64,000 bases of DNA from Carposina sasakii. Its lineage: Eukaryota > Arthropoda > Insecta > Lepidoptera > Carposinidae. Below are positions 54,630 to 63,965 of the stretch, one piece after another (position 1 is the stretch's first letter; every line of letters begins with the position of its first letter). Where the stretch lies: NCBI GenBank assembly GCA_014607495.2, contig CP053150.1:11118495-11182494 (forward strand). Reading direction: 5' to 3'. A program made the position numbers and the translations under genes. The notes below the pieces were generated by a model. It did not search any database and had not been told where the DNA came from. It saw only the letters and a program-made list of their open reading frames with translations.

Positions 54630-54869
54630 TACGAGGTCTAACAGAAGGGGTATTTTCCCAAAATTTGAAACTCGGATACACATGTTTATTTTTCAGATAG
54701 TGTGGAAAATTCCTAAACGACTCAGGAATGTTCATACAATCTTGAAAAATAAACATGTGATTTCGAGTTTCAAATTTTGGGAACAGGTTCCCAAAATTTG
54801 AAACTACACAGAATAGTGGGCTATTTTTATAGAGTTTCGCTTAACATACCCGTCCTGTTACACTCTGTA
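54630..54869. mobile_element. MITE, family C, copy with nested palindromes
   Basis: The ends TACGAGGTCTAACAGAAGGG and TACAGAGTGTAACAGGACGG (right end read inward) are related to those at 29630-29898. Inside, CCCAAAATTTGAAACT occurs three times in alternating orientation, one pair forming the perfect palindrome at 54766-54805. Confidence 0.7.
54766..54805. repeat. Perfect 19-bp-arm palindrome in MITE
   Basis: AGTTTCAAATTTTGGGAAC is followed after two bases (AG) by its exact complement. It is free of mismatches, although its host MITE differs clearly from the 29.6-kb copy. Confidence 0.9.
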
Positions 54870-57061
54870 TATAGAGTTGTGTCGTGCGTGGCACGTGAGC
54901 ACGTCCAAACGTTTGCGTCGTCGTCGTCGTCGCGACATGGACGATATTTACGACCTGTCTATAACAGTGCACAATGGCTGCCAACAACTATTCCAAATTT
55001 CACTCAAAATCCCACATTTTTAACGACTGAAATCGTAAATTTTATGTTCGTAAAACTGGTTGTTTTGAGAATTCATGAACATTGAACAGTAATGCTGACT
55101 TTTATCCTTAGCTTTTATGTAAATGCCCATAATATTTCCCATTTCACAAGTATTTAAGAAGCCACTGTGAGCCAAGATAAGCACAAATAAGAACAATTCT
55201 GAAATAATTAAATTTCTGCTGTACATAATAAAAGGTACTCACACTTTCGTGTTTCGTATGTCTACAGTATCAAATCCATTAGCATGTAGATCCACCCAAA
55301 ATCTGTACTTATTACTATGCTCATGGATAAAGTTAAAGAATTGGTTTAGATAAACTTGCGAAGAAAGAAAAATATTACATATATTAAGTAAGACAAAACT
55401 AAATTAGGTAACAAACACTATTCCTTTCAAAGTTATTAAGAATAAGTACTTTTTAGTAAAATATCTATTGCTGAATAGAGCAGCTGTAAATCGAACCATT
55501 TTAGCCCAGAATTAGTTACTTGGTTAAAATCTAAGGTAAAGTTTATGTAAGTAACGTAATGTAGGTACTTTGCTCGCGGCTCCATTCTCGAAGAAAATCG
55601 TATTTTATGGGAATTTAAGGGTTCTACTCGTACGTCGCATATTTTGAGCTCCATTTTAGTCGTTTTTCTTTCTTCTTCGGCCACTCGAAGTGGGTAATAA
55701 AAATTTACGTCTCCGAAATCACGTTTCATACAGCGCGTTACATTGATGTTATTTCAGTAACTATGTAACAAATAGGCCATTAAGAGCGGAACAATCCATC
55801 ATGTCAGTGCATTAGGAGGAAGATATTTTATCTCACAACAATGGACCAACACTTCGAACAAAGGCTCCTGTCGCTCACTCTGCGAGGAACTTGACGTGGA
55901 AACAATCGATGAATATATTATAGTTAAAGATTACAGTTATGAAAATGAAAACAAATTCAGGAGAGCAACGAACGCAATGTCGAAAGTTTTAATGAAAGTT
56001 CGACAATTTCGTTTTTATATTCCGGAGGCGTTTGCAACGTTTTTGGTAAATAAGTCAGTAGGTACCTAATTAATGCAATAAATAATAATAGAGTTAAAGT
56101 AAACATCGAGTTTGGAGACTATCCACTGTCTTTTACCTGAGTTATTTTTACTCTATAAATAGCCCATGTTAAAATTAATATAGATTTATGGAATTTTGGA
56201 AAATAAATTAATTTTTATTCTATTTTCTTGGTATTATCACACACTCGACTTATTTCTATTGCCTAGAAGGCATCATACCATCTTTATAGTGACATATTGT
56301 TGGTTGTGAGTACTTGTGAGACTAGTTTTTTTTTTAAATTTTATGATGAATACTTTCTTCGACTTCACCAATAATATCAAAAAAATTGATTCGTACAATT
56401 TCGTGAGTATTTAAAAGTAAATAAATTCGGGATAAAATGTTGTTTCAATAAAAAACTGTTAACTATGAAATCACAACGCGGCTTCACTTAGCTTCGGCAG
56501 AAGTTGGACTTCATTGTTCCATTTTAATTGCTTGCCGCCTTAAGCACAGTGTTTCTTTTCTTTTTGCTTTTCTTCGAAAAACAATTGTTTACGAATATTT
56601 ATGAAACCTCAGAAATATAAGTATTTTTTTTTACCTCCTTACCGGCTAGATGTACAAAGTATATATTCTATATATAGTCTCATTCGGCGTTTAATTCCGT
56701 TGTCAGTGCGTCCCTCTATGTCAGGTCTGAAGTGAAGGCATACTCATGCACGTCTCACCTAGATCTCACCTGCCCCACTCGACTTGAAAATTATAGCGAT
56801 CGTGAACACAGGAACCGGAAATTCATATACTCTCACAATTTCCGAGCAGTTTGATATGGGATCACGTAGTTACAGTAGAGAGGATTAGAACCCTTCGTAG
56901 AGTATCTGTGTGGGTATACCCTAAGTATATTCCAAATAGGATTTAACGCTCACTGGTCTCCAATATAAGTTAGCAGATCCCTCAACTAATGTCTTTACTT
57001 CTGTATCTAATGTGCGTATCTAAGGTTTTTACTCCACTGTTTTTGTATTCCGTAGAACATA
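54870..57061. other. Intergenic DNA, no supported gene
   Basis: A (GTC)n run lies at about 54917-54935. A 97-codon frame on the - strand (55436-55729) has no recognised domain. At 56668-56706 a TATATATAG is followed by an initiator TCAGTGC, but no exon can be traced from it. Confidence 0.35.
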
Positions 57062-57105
57062 ATGTAGCAGAGTGAGCTTTGGATAGTCTGTGGTTAGATA
57101 TTATT

Positions 57106-57265
57106 GTGACATCTGACAGGTTGGTGACAACGAAAAATGTCAATGTCACTTGCCGAGAGGCCATATATATTCTGTATAGAGATTCACAAGTAAATTGGTA
57201 AAAGTATAATAAATAATTAAGAAAGTTCATAAAAACTAAAAATCTTTTATTTAAAATACAATACA
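57106..57265 (+). repeat. 5' LTR (right part)
   Basis: Only this part can be defined by comparison. It has a TATA-like ATATATATTCTGTATAGAG (about 57163-57181) and ends TACAATACA directly before the primer-binding site. The 3' copy diverges after 57249. The left boundary is unknown because the other LTR is truncated. Confidence 0.7.
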
Positions 57266-57276
57266 TGGCGCAGTCG
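57266..57276 (+). other. Primer-binding site, tRNA-Ser type
   Basis: TGGCGCAGTCG complements the last bases of insect tRNA-Ser including CCA. It lies 46 bp before the Gag start codon. Confidence 0.7.
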
Positions 57277-57321
57277 ACGGAAGAACACAATTAGTAAAAG
57301 TAACCTTCGAAATAATAGCGG

Positions 57322-58152
57322 ATGTCGGTGGATTTAGTTGACGAAGACAAAAAAGAAATCATGGCGAGTAACATTGAATATCGCATGCCACCGCCTCTAA
57401 GAATGGATCTCACTACAGATTTATTGCCTGAATGGCTAAAATTCAAACAACAGATACAAATTTTTCTTACTGCAGCTGGATTTGACAAAGTGACGGACAC
57501 AAGAAAAGCCGCAATATTGCTTAACAGCATTGGACATGAAGCTCAGGAGTTGTACTTTAACATTTTAAAAAAAGGTGAAGGAACGGATAAGGATAAGTAT
57601 GATGATGTAATTAAGGCATTTGATGAATATTTTGCACCCAAACAAAATACAGTCATAAATGCTTACAACTTCAACCGGAGAAATCAAGATGAAGGAGAAA
57701 GCTTTGACCTTTATTATTCCGATTTAAGAAAACTGATTAAAAATTGCAATTATAAAGAACAGGAAGATCGTATGCTACGAGATAGAATAGTGATGGGGGT
57801 ATCAGATAATAAACTGCAACAAAAACTATTAACAATAAGTGATCTCACACTAGAAATGACTGTAAATATGTGTAGAGCATCGGAGATGTCCAAGGAGCAG
57901 GCAAGGATACTACAGCACGCTAGTGTAGACATAATTAGACAGCATCAAGTCCATCAGGAACGCTCGCATCGTTTAGATAAGTATCCTAATAACAATAACA
58001 CTTCTAACTTTAATAAATATTTTTATAATTGTTTGAAATGTGGTACTAATCATGGACGGAGAAATTGTCCGGCCTTTGGGAAAATCTGTTCGCACTGTAA
58101 GAAACCAAACCACTTCAAAGTTGGTTGTAGGTTTCTGACACAGGATTTGTGA
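57322..58152 (+). CDS. Gag protein of the mag-like element
   Basis: 276 aa from the first ATG after the primer site. A helical capsid-like region occupies most of the length (for example NSIGHEAQELYFNIL near 75 and FDLYYSDLRKLIKNC near 135). The C-terminus carries two zinc knuckles, CLKCGTNHGRRNC (CX2CX3HX4C, one residue shorter than usual) and CSHCKKPNHFKVGC (CX2CX4HX4C), which package the element RNA. It ends at a single UGA, followed in the same frame by pol. No internal stops or frameshifts are seen. Confidence 0.85.
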   Translation: MSVDLVDEDKKEIMASNIEYRMPPPLRMDLTTDLLPEWLKFKQQIQIFLTAAGFDKVTDTRKAAILLNSIGHEAQELYFNILKKGEGTDKDKYDDVIKAFDEYFAPKQNTVINAYNFNRRNQDEGESFDLYYSDLRKLIKNCNYKEQEDRMLRDRIVMGVSDNKLQQKLLTISDLTLEMTVNMCRASEMSKEQARILQHASVDIIRQHQVHQERSHRLDKYPNNNNTSNFNKYFYNCLKCGTNHGRRNCPAFGKICSHCKKPNHFKVGCRFLTQDL

Positions 58153-58156
58153 CTAG
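58150..58156 (+). promoter_or_regulatory. Likely stop-codon readthrough site between gag and pol
   Basis: The gag stop is TGA followed by CTAG. Pol continues in the same frame without a stop, and no ATG occurs in its first ten codons. UGA followed by CUA(G) is the best-known leaky context in animals and RNA viruses. The layout implies a Gag-Pol fusion made by occasional readthrough, setting the Gag to Gag-Pol ratio; this was not tested. Confidence 0.6.
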
Positions 58157-60711
58157 TTAATTACAAATCCCATGTTAGGATATTGGACAACATAGGGTAC
58201 GGGAGCATTAAAAAGAATGAATGGATTCTACCTTTAAAAGTAGATAATAAACAAGTTGATTTCAAATGTGACACTGGGGCACAAGTCAATGTAATATCTT
58301 TAATACAATTAAAAAAAATTGTCAATGAAAAGCATCCTAAATTGTCTGAAACAAAAGTAGTGTTGGAAGTATTTGGGGGAACACACTTATTTCCATTAGG
58401 TAAAACAAACTTAAAAATTATCAAGGAGGACATAATGTGTGATACAGAGTTTATTGTAACAAAACAACATGTAAAACCAATTCTTGGTTTAGAAACACTA
58501 AGAGAGTTAAAAGTATTAAAAACAATCAATACCATTAATAGTAACAAAAAGGAGCAGGTTATAAATAAATATTATGAACTTTTTCAGGGTGTAGGACAGT
58601 TTGAAAAACCACTTGAACTTCGCACTCAGCTGGGAGCTCAGCCAGTGGTAAGACCTCCACGCAGAGTACCTCATGCACTGATGGAGCGACTTGCTATAAA
58701 ATTGAAGAGTCTGGAAGAACAACAAATTATTGAGAAAGTTGAACATCCTAATAGCTTTGTCAGTAATATGGTTATTATTGAAAAAGTAGATAAAAATCTA
58801 AGAATTTGTCTTGACCCACAAGAATTAAATAAGGTCTTGTTAAGAAATTATCATTTAATACCCACTTTAGAGGAAATTATAACTAAACTATGTAATAAAA
58901 CTATATTTTCAGTATTGGATTTATCAGAGGGATTTTATAATATTAAACTGACAGACAATTCAACAGATCTATGCGCATTCAGTACACCTTTTGGGTGTTA
59001 TAAATTTTTAAGATTACCTTTTGGCCTTTCTATTGCACCGGAAATTTTTCAAAAATATAGTGAAGCTACTTTTGGGGATATACCAGGAGTAGTAATTTAT
59101 TGCGATGATTTATTGATTTGTGCAGATAATGAAGATGATCATGATAAAATATTAGAGCAGGTATTTCAGCGGGCTAAAAAATGTAATGTTAGATTTAATA
59201 AAAGGAAATTTCAGTACAAGTTAAAAGAGGTAAAGTATTTTGGACATGTTTTTTCAAAGACAGGTATTAAAATTGATCCAGAAAGAATAGAGGCTATTGT
59301 GGAATTAAAAAGTCCAAATAATAAAAAAGATTTACAAATAGCATTAGGCATGATAAATTATTTGAGAAGGTTTGTGCTAGGTTTAGCAAAGTTGGCAGCT
59401 CCATTGCAAACACTACTCAAAAAAGAGGTAGAATGGCTGTGGACAACAGTACATGAAAATGCATTTGTTAATATTAAAAATTGTGTAAGTCAGGCTCCAG
59501 TGTTACAAAATTTTAATAGCAATTTACCAGTAACTATTCAATGTGATGCATCTAAGGATGGTCTAGGATGTTGTTTAATGCAAGATGGCAAACCAGTAAG
59601 CTATGCTTCTAGAAGTTTAACCTCGGCTGAGAAAAATTTCGCACAAATTGAAAAAGAATTGTTAAGTGTGGTATGGGCAACCAAAAAATTCCATTATTAT
59701 ATCTATGGTCGGAAATGTACCATTTTGAATGATCACAAGCCATTAGAGTCACTTTTAAGAAAGAGCATTCACGAAATACCTTCAACTCGTTTACAAAGAC
59801 TAAAACTAAAGTTATTAAAGTATGACATTGAATACAAGTATATAAAAGGTAAACTAATGCATGTTGCTGATTTGCTATCTCGTTCATTCTTAAATAAAAC
59901 TGAAATAGATGACACATACATGTATGAAATTATTCATTGCATCGGACTCTCTTCGTATTTACAATGTACAGAGGAACAAAAACAAGAGTTGATATCAGAA
60001 ACATTGAAAGATGAGGAATTATTACAAATAATAGATTATAATAGAAACGGTTGGCCTGATAAAATAAGTGATGTCCCAGATTGTGTAAAATATTATTTTA
60101 AGTTTAGAGTAGATTTATCAGTTGATGAGAATATAGTTTTTGTTAAAGATAAAATTGTAATACCAAAATCATTAAGAATGGCCACTTTAAATAAACTGCA
60201 TGAAGTCCATCTTGGAATTACTAAAATGAAGCAACTTATGAGAAATATTTACTACTGGCCGAAAAGTGATGAACATATTGAGAAATTTGTAAGAGAATGT
60301 TTTGTGTGTCAGACCTATCAGAATAACAACATAAAAGAACCATTGTTATCACATGAGGTTCCAGTCTTGCCATTTACTAAAGTAGGAGTAGATATTATGG
60401 AATACAGAAGAAAATGTTATCTTGTCATTTATGATTATACAACTAAATGGTTAGATATAAAATTGACACCTAGTAAATCGGCTAATAGTATAATTAATTG
60501 TATGATTGAAATATTTTCACAGTTTGGTATACCTGCAGAAATAATAGCTGATCATGTACCTTTTGATTCAAGAGAATGCCATAAATTTGCAAGAGAATGG
60601 GGTTTTAAGTTGACAGTGATATCTGACAGGTTGGTGACAACGAAAAATGTCAATGTCACTTGCCGAGAGGCCATATATATTCTGTATAGAGATTCACAAG
60701 TAAATTGGTAA
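58153..60711 (+). CDS. Pol of the mag-like element, truncated in integrase
   Basis: Continuous with gag across one UGA (numbering from 58153). The protease motif FKCDTGAQ is near residue 39. Reverse transcriptase has VIYCDDLLIC (YxDD) near 316, RNase H has QCDASKDG near 463, and an integrase HHCC zinc finger with CFVCQTY lies around 683-720. The integrase core keeps its first Asp (VGVDIMEY, ~745) and a second at ADHVPF (~800), where the usual Asn-Gly after Asp is His-Val. The catalytic Glu region is missing: after GFKLTV the frame enters LTR sequence, and the last ~30 codons are LTR-derived. It should make protease and RT but no working integrase. Confidence 0.85.
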   Translation, partial: LVNYKSHVRILDNIGYGSIKKNEWILPLKVDNKQVDFKCDTGAQVNVISLIQLKKIVNEKHPKLSETKVVLEVFGGTHLFPLGKTNLKIIKEDIMCDTEFIVTKQHVKPILGLETLRELKVLKTINTINSNKKEQVINKYYELFQGVGQFEKPLELRTQLGAQPVVRPPRRVPHALMERLAIKLKSLEEQQIIEKVEHPNSFVSNMVIIEKVDKNLRICLDPQELNKVLLRNYHLIPTLEEIITKLCNKTIFSVLDLSEGFYNIKLTDNSTDLCAFSTPFGCYKFLRLPFGLSIAPEIFQKYSEATFGDIPGVVIYCDDLLICADNEDDHDKILEQVFQRAKKCNVRFNKRKFQYKLKEVKYFGHVFSKTGIKIDPERIEAIVELKSPNNKKDLQIALGMINYLRRFVLGLAKLAAPLQTLLKKEVEWLWTTVHENAFVNIKNCVSQAPVLQNFNSNLPVTIQCDASKDGLGCCLMQDGKPVSYASRSLTSAEKNFAQIEKELLSVVWATKKFHYYIYGRKCTILNDHKPLESLLRKSIHEIPSTRLQRLKLKLLKYDIEYKYIKGKLMHVADLLSRSFLNKTEIDDTYMYEIIHCIGLSSYLQCTEEQKQELISETLKDEELLQIIDYNRNGWPDKISDVPDCVKYYFKFRVDLSVDENIVFVKDKIVIPKSLRMATLNKLHEVHLGITKMKQLMRNIYYWPKSDEHIEKFVRECFVCQTYQNNNIKEPLLSHEVPVLPFTKVGVDIMEYRRKCYLVIYDYTTKWLDIKLTPSKSANSIINCMIEIFSQFGIPAEIIADHVPFDSRECHKFAREWGFKLTVISDRLVTTKNVNVTCREAIYILYRDSQVNW

Positions 60712-60759
60712 AAGTATAATAAATAATTAAGAAAGTTCATAAAAACTAAAAATCTTTTA
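60616..60759 (+). repeat. 3' LTR remnant
   Basis: It matches 57106-57249 except for one base near the left junction. It has lost its left part in the pol deletion and, relative to the 5' copy, the last ~16 bp before the primer site. Confidence 0.8.
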
Positions 60760-60863
60760 CTACATACTCGTACTTATAGTAATTTTGGGCGATAAGTCAA
60801 ATTCATAACAAGGTAGAATTGAATTGTAGAGACGGTGGACCCGTCATGTTATCTGTTAACGGC

Positions 60864-61190
60864 TCACTGCATAGTGAGGCATGTGCAGTAGGGTAGTAAA
60901 CAGTAGCCTAATAAACAAAGAAGCTTTAGGTTAACAATATCATATGAGTATGGTTGTATGTGGAGGCATCGATAAGCATCTGGACCATGAAGCAAAGATG
61001 AAAAGGACTTGTGATATGTTATATGACCGCTGTACAGCCAATTTTTATAACTGATCTTGAGAGATTTTTTGCATATCTCAGATTTCATCTTCAAATCTTC
61101 AATTGTTTTCATACAAAATTTCAAATTAGGAATAAAAAATCCAAGATTCTTTTTGATCTCTCGTATTGAAATTGACCGATAGTCCTTTCG
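60864..61190 (-). repeat. Relative of the split TIR element at 7049
   Basis: Read on the - strand, TTCAATACGAGAGATCAAAA to AAAAAATCTCTCAAGATC corresponds to 7057-7160. Its partner inverted end is not visible. Confidence 0.4.
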
Positions 61191-61311
61191 CACCTATCTT
61201 GATTTCTCTCTGCGTAAAGCAGTATGGGACCACCAGCTACCGGGTACCGCAGATCTGCATAAGATTGATTTTTAGAGATGTAACATTAGTTTAGGTATAT
61301 TATCTATACTC

Positions 61312-61563
61312 ATCATCATCATCAAAAGCCTATTGTAGTCCACTGCTGGACGTAGGCCTCCACCAGGGCACGCCACAAGACTGCCATGGGGGGGTATTTG
61401 CCCATAGTCACCACGCTGGGCAGGCGGGTTGGTGACCGCTGTTTGTATTTTGGACTATGTTGTCAACACGGGAGGCGCTGCTGCCCACCTACCGGAAAAC
61501 GATACTCACGGGCAGACATGGGGTGGTACGAATTCTACTCTGCCGGCAACACGCGGCCACATT
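61312..61563 (-). mobile_element. Retroelement, family F, copy 2
   Basis: Same sequence as 32403-32652, with its CATCATCATC tail at the left, so it reads on the - strand. CTATACT occurs at both edges (about 61304 and 61568), a possible 7-bp target duplication. It lacks about 20 bp present in copy 1 and gains about 15 elsewhere. Confidence 0.7.
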
Positions 61564-61997
61564 TCCTATACTAGTTTATCTAAAAGGGTGAGTCTACACT
61601 AGAACTGTTGTATCTTGAAGCAAATCCGGCAGCCACGTTTACCATAGCGCGGTCAGATCTAAAAGATTAGTGAGCGAAGGCCCTTCAGTTCCAGTTGACA
61701 CTACGACATGCACAAAAGAAGAAGGCACGAATCAGTACAGGGAATGTAAACTATACTTATAGTAAACTGTAATATTAGAGGTGATTGGTATACGAACAAA
61801 CAATGAAGCCATATTGACACTGTTTTTTTAACGTCTCTCTTTGTGTTTGAGCCGGAGTAATCCCGAACGTATGATCGAGCCCTCCCGCCTCCAGATCTCA
61901 TCCATCAAATCAAAGTTGGTGCTTGTTCAATTTATGAAATCCGATAGTTTGTTTTACTTGTGCTACCCGACCTCATAATAGTAATCTGTCATATTGA
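61564..61997. other. Intergenic DNA, no supported feature
   Basis: No gene or bounded repeat seen. It ends in the acceptor-like AAACTTTTTCAG that opens the candidate exon at 61998 or just beyond. Confidence 0.35.
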
Positions 61998-62009
61998 AAA
62001 ACTTTTTCA

Positions 62010-62054
62010 GGTTCACGCGGTTTTCCTCTCGCCGCGGCAGCTCCCTGTAGAGAT
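62010..62054 (+). other. Possible terminal exon on the + strand
   Basis: A good acceptor (CTTTTTCAG) is followed by an unusually GC-rich short segment. In one frame, after one leftover base, it reads FTRFSSRRGSSL then TAG; another frame is open for about 28 codons. AT-rich sequence resumes at once. No upstream exon or clear AATAAA is found. It may be the last exon of a gene whose other exons are far upstream, or chance. Confidence 0.2.
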
Positions 62055-62839
62055 ATGCCATTTTCACTTCTCTACAAATCGGTATAAGATTTCGTAAATA
62101 ATGTTCTTAAAAGTTTTTATTAGTTTATTACACTAACCATAAAAATAACTTCGGAAATATTTTTAAAATTCTTTATTGTATACATACAATTATATACAAA
62201 CAGAAATTATGAAAGAAAATGTACAAAGGCGTACTTATCTCTGAGAGATATAGAGAGAGAGCAAACCATTTGAGAAAGTGATAATTAAATGTAAAAGATA
62301 TGCGTATACAGAATCAATAATAACTCAGAGAAATTAAATTTTAAGTTTTTTTTTCGTAAGAACCCTAACTATAAACATGCTTTTATGGATTGAAGAAAAA
62401 ATGGTAGATAGATATAAAAGTTTAAAATCCAAAGATAGGAGTTATATTGAATATTTTTTGCTATTCGTCTTCTTAAACAACGGGCTATTTGCACCGAAGA
62501 GTAATTAATCTTATGAGCCGAGGTGCATCTTCCACAACTCATTACACTTAAGCTACAACCTCGTATTGACCGAGCTTTCTGCAAGTAAGGCAACGTGGAA
62601 GTTGGTCTTAGCGGTAATTAAAATTGAAAGTTCTCTAGTAGAAAAAAAGGGCAGTTGTAACTTGCAACTTGCTTGCAAGTATATATTCCCGTGTTGACTA
62701 CAAAATATATTTTATATTATTTAATAAGGTTTGCCAGCAGTTATTACAATATTCTTACGACTAAATATCTAAGTGATAACGAAAATAACTAAATACGTAA
62801 CTAAGTAGAGGCAAACACAACATGCAATATAGTATATGA
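62055..62839. other. Intergenic DNA, no supported feature
   Basis: AT-rich sequence with no gene recognised. Confidence 0.4.
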
Positions 62840-63219
62840 CAGGGGTTCCCAAAGTTGTCTGAGCTACGACCCATCTAATACAAGTTTACAAACTTGGGAC
62901 CCACCTCTCAGAAATTCAACCGTTAGCAATATAAAAAAGGACTTTTCAAATAACAAACTAAGTGTTAATACATTTTTTTATTACTTAATTAAATGACTAC
63001 CTACAATGTAGTTTCTACATCAAAAAAGTTATTTCAATGGGATGGATGAAATTGTTTTCTATGTTTGATTTATCTTCCGATAAATCAATTGGTTCTTCAC
63101 TTGCTTTTGTTGACATACCATTGACTCAGTCGTTTGGTGTGTCGTTCTATAGGTAAGGCCCACTTAATATTCACTCGCAACCCACCAGTGGGTCGCTACA
63201 CATGGTTTGGGTAACGCTG
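62840..63219. mobile_element. hAT-type MITE (380 bp)
   Basis: The ends CAGGGGTTCCCAAAGTTG and CAGCGTTACCCAAACCATG (right end read inward) are imperfect inverted repeats of the hAT type, related to the MITE at 12448. The flanking octamers GTATATGA (62832-62839) and GTATGGGA (63220-63227) agree at six of eight positions, a decayed target duplication. Confidence 0.75.
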
Positions 63220-63452
63220 GTATGGGATATTATGTCTCTGTAGACGATAGGTGTACCTATGCATATTACCAAAAGAGTAGTAATTTTACTGAGCTAAAAC
63301 ATCAGTATAATAATCAGCATAATCTAATAAACTACTCGGATCTACGAGTATGAATCAAAATTCATTACTTTAGCCATACACATATGAGTAGATGACGAAA
63401 TTTACGACTGCAGCTCGGTGAATAGAGTCCCAGGAACAATTTAAGCCTCGAT

Positions 63453-63557
63453 TTAAGCGTGCGGCCAGCCGTACCTTTTGGCATATTGGTCAGCGAAGTT
63501 GCCGATGCTGCTGGGGGCAGGGGCCGAAGTTGGCGCATCAGCATTCAGGGCGGCTGG
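63453..63557 (-). CDS. Putative terminal coding exon of an unidentified - strand gene
   Basis: On the - strand an acceptor-like GGCGCTTAG is followed in phase 0 by 34 codons and TAA. The peptide starts PAALNADAP, continues TSAPAPSSIGNFADQYAK and ends RYGWPHA. The exon is much richer in GC than both flanks and starts where the upstream frame is closed by a stop, as expected of a last exon. Earlier exons would lie beyond 64000. I do not recognise the protein; the Ala/Pro-rich lead and short conserved-looking tail would suit a small secreted or neuropeptide-like precursor, which is speculation. No close poly(A) signal was found. Confidence 0.45.
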   Translation of the reverse strand, partial: PAALNADAPTSAPAPSSIGNFADQYAKRYGWPHA

Positions 63558-63729
63558 CTAAGCGCCAAAAGAGGATACGCCAATTGAATATTTTGGCCTC
63601 CCGCTATACAGGCGATACAAAACTTACGACATGTTTAATGGAGTGCCCCTAATAACGCCCGGCGCAGGGCTCATAGGTATTCTCTTTTGGTTTTACTCTA
63701 TTTTCAAGGTATGATCAAATTATATAGGA

Positions 63730-63965
63730 CTAGTGGATGCCCGCGACTTCGTCCGCGTGGACCGCAGAAAAAACAAAATGTCGAAATTATCCTGGATAAA
63801 AATATTTTCCCGGGATAAAAAGTAGCCTGTTAATCCAGGGTGTCAACTAACTCCATACCAAATTTTACTAAAATCGCTCCAGCCGTTTTTACGTGAAAGA
63901 GTAATAAACATCCATCCATCCATCCATACTTACAAACTATCGCGTTTATAATATTAATAAGTAGA
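63730..63965 (-). mobile_element. Helitron-like short element (complete)
   Basis: On the - strand it begins TCTACTTATTAATATTATAA at 63965 and ends CTAG at 63730, with A on the left and T on the right. It contains ACAAAATGTCGAAATTATCC, GTGTCAACTAACTCCATACC and an (ATCC)n run. It lies within the presumed last intron of the - strand gene at 63453. Confidence 0.85.

Larger units (their letters stand above)
57106..60759 (+). mobile_element. Internally deleted LTR retrotransposon (mag-like Ty3/Gypsy)
   Basis: A 144-bp sequence at 57106-57249 is repeated at 60616-60759 with one difference. The left copy is followed by a primer-binding site TGGCGCAGTCG (57266-57276), complementary to the 3' end of insect serine tRNA. 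Gag and pol follow in one frame. Integrase stops before its catalytic Glu and runs directly into the right LTR at GTGATATCTGACAGG, where the left LTR reads GTGACATCTGACAGG. I infer a deletion between short matching sequences that removed the integrase end and the start of the 3' LTR, so the true LTR is longer on its left. The outer termini and any target duplication are therefore unresolved. It is non-autonomous. Confidence 0.85.

Noticed and set aside
55436..55729. 97-codon frame on the - strand
   Set aside because: The first half looks somewhat protein-like, but there is no recognisable domain, acceptor, donor or poly(A) evidence.
56982..57290. - strand frames in and next to the LTRs (also 60552-60740)
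   Set aside because: They share sequence because they overlap the two LTR copies in antisense; they are not an envelope or accessory gene.
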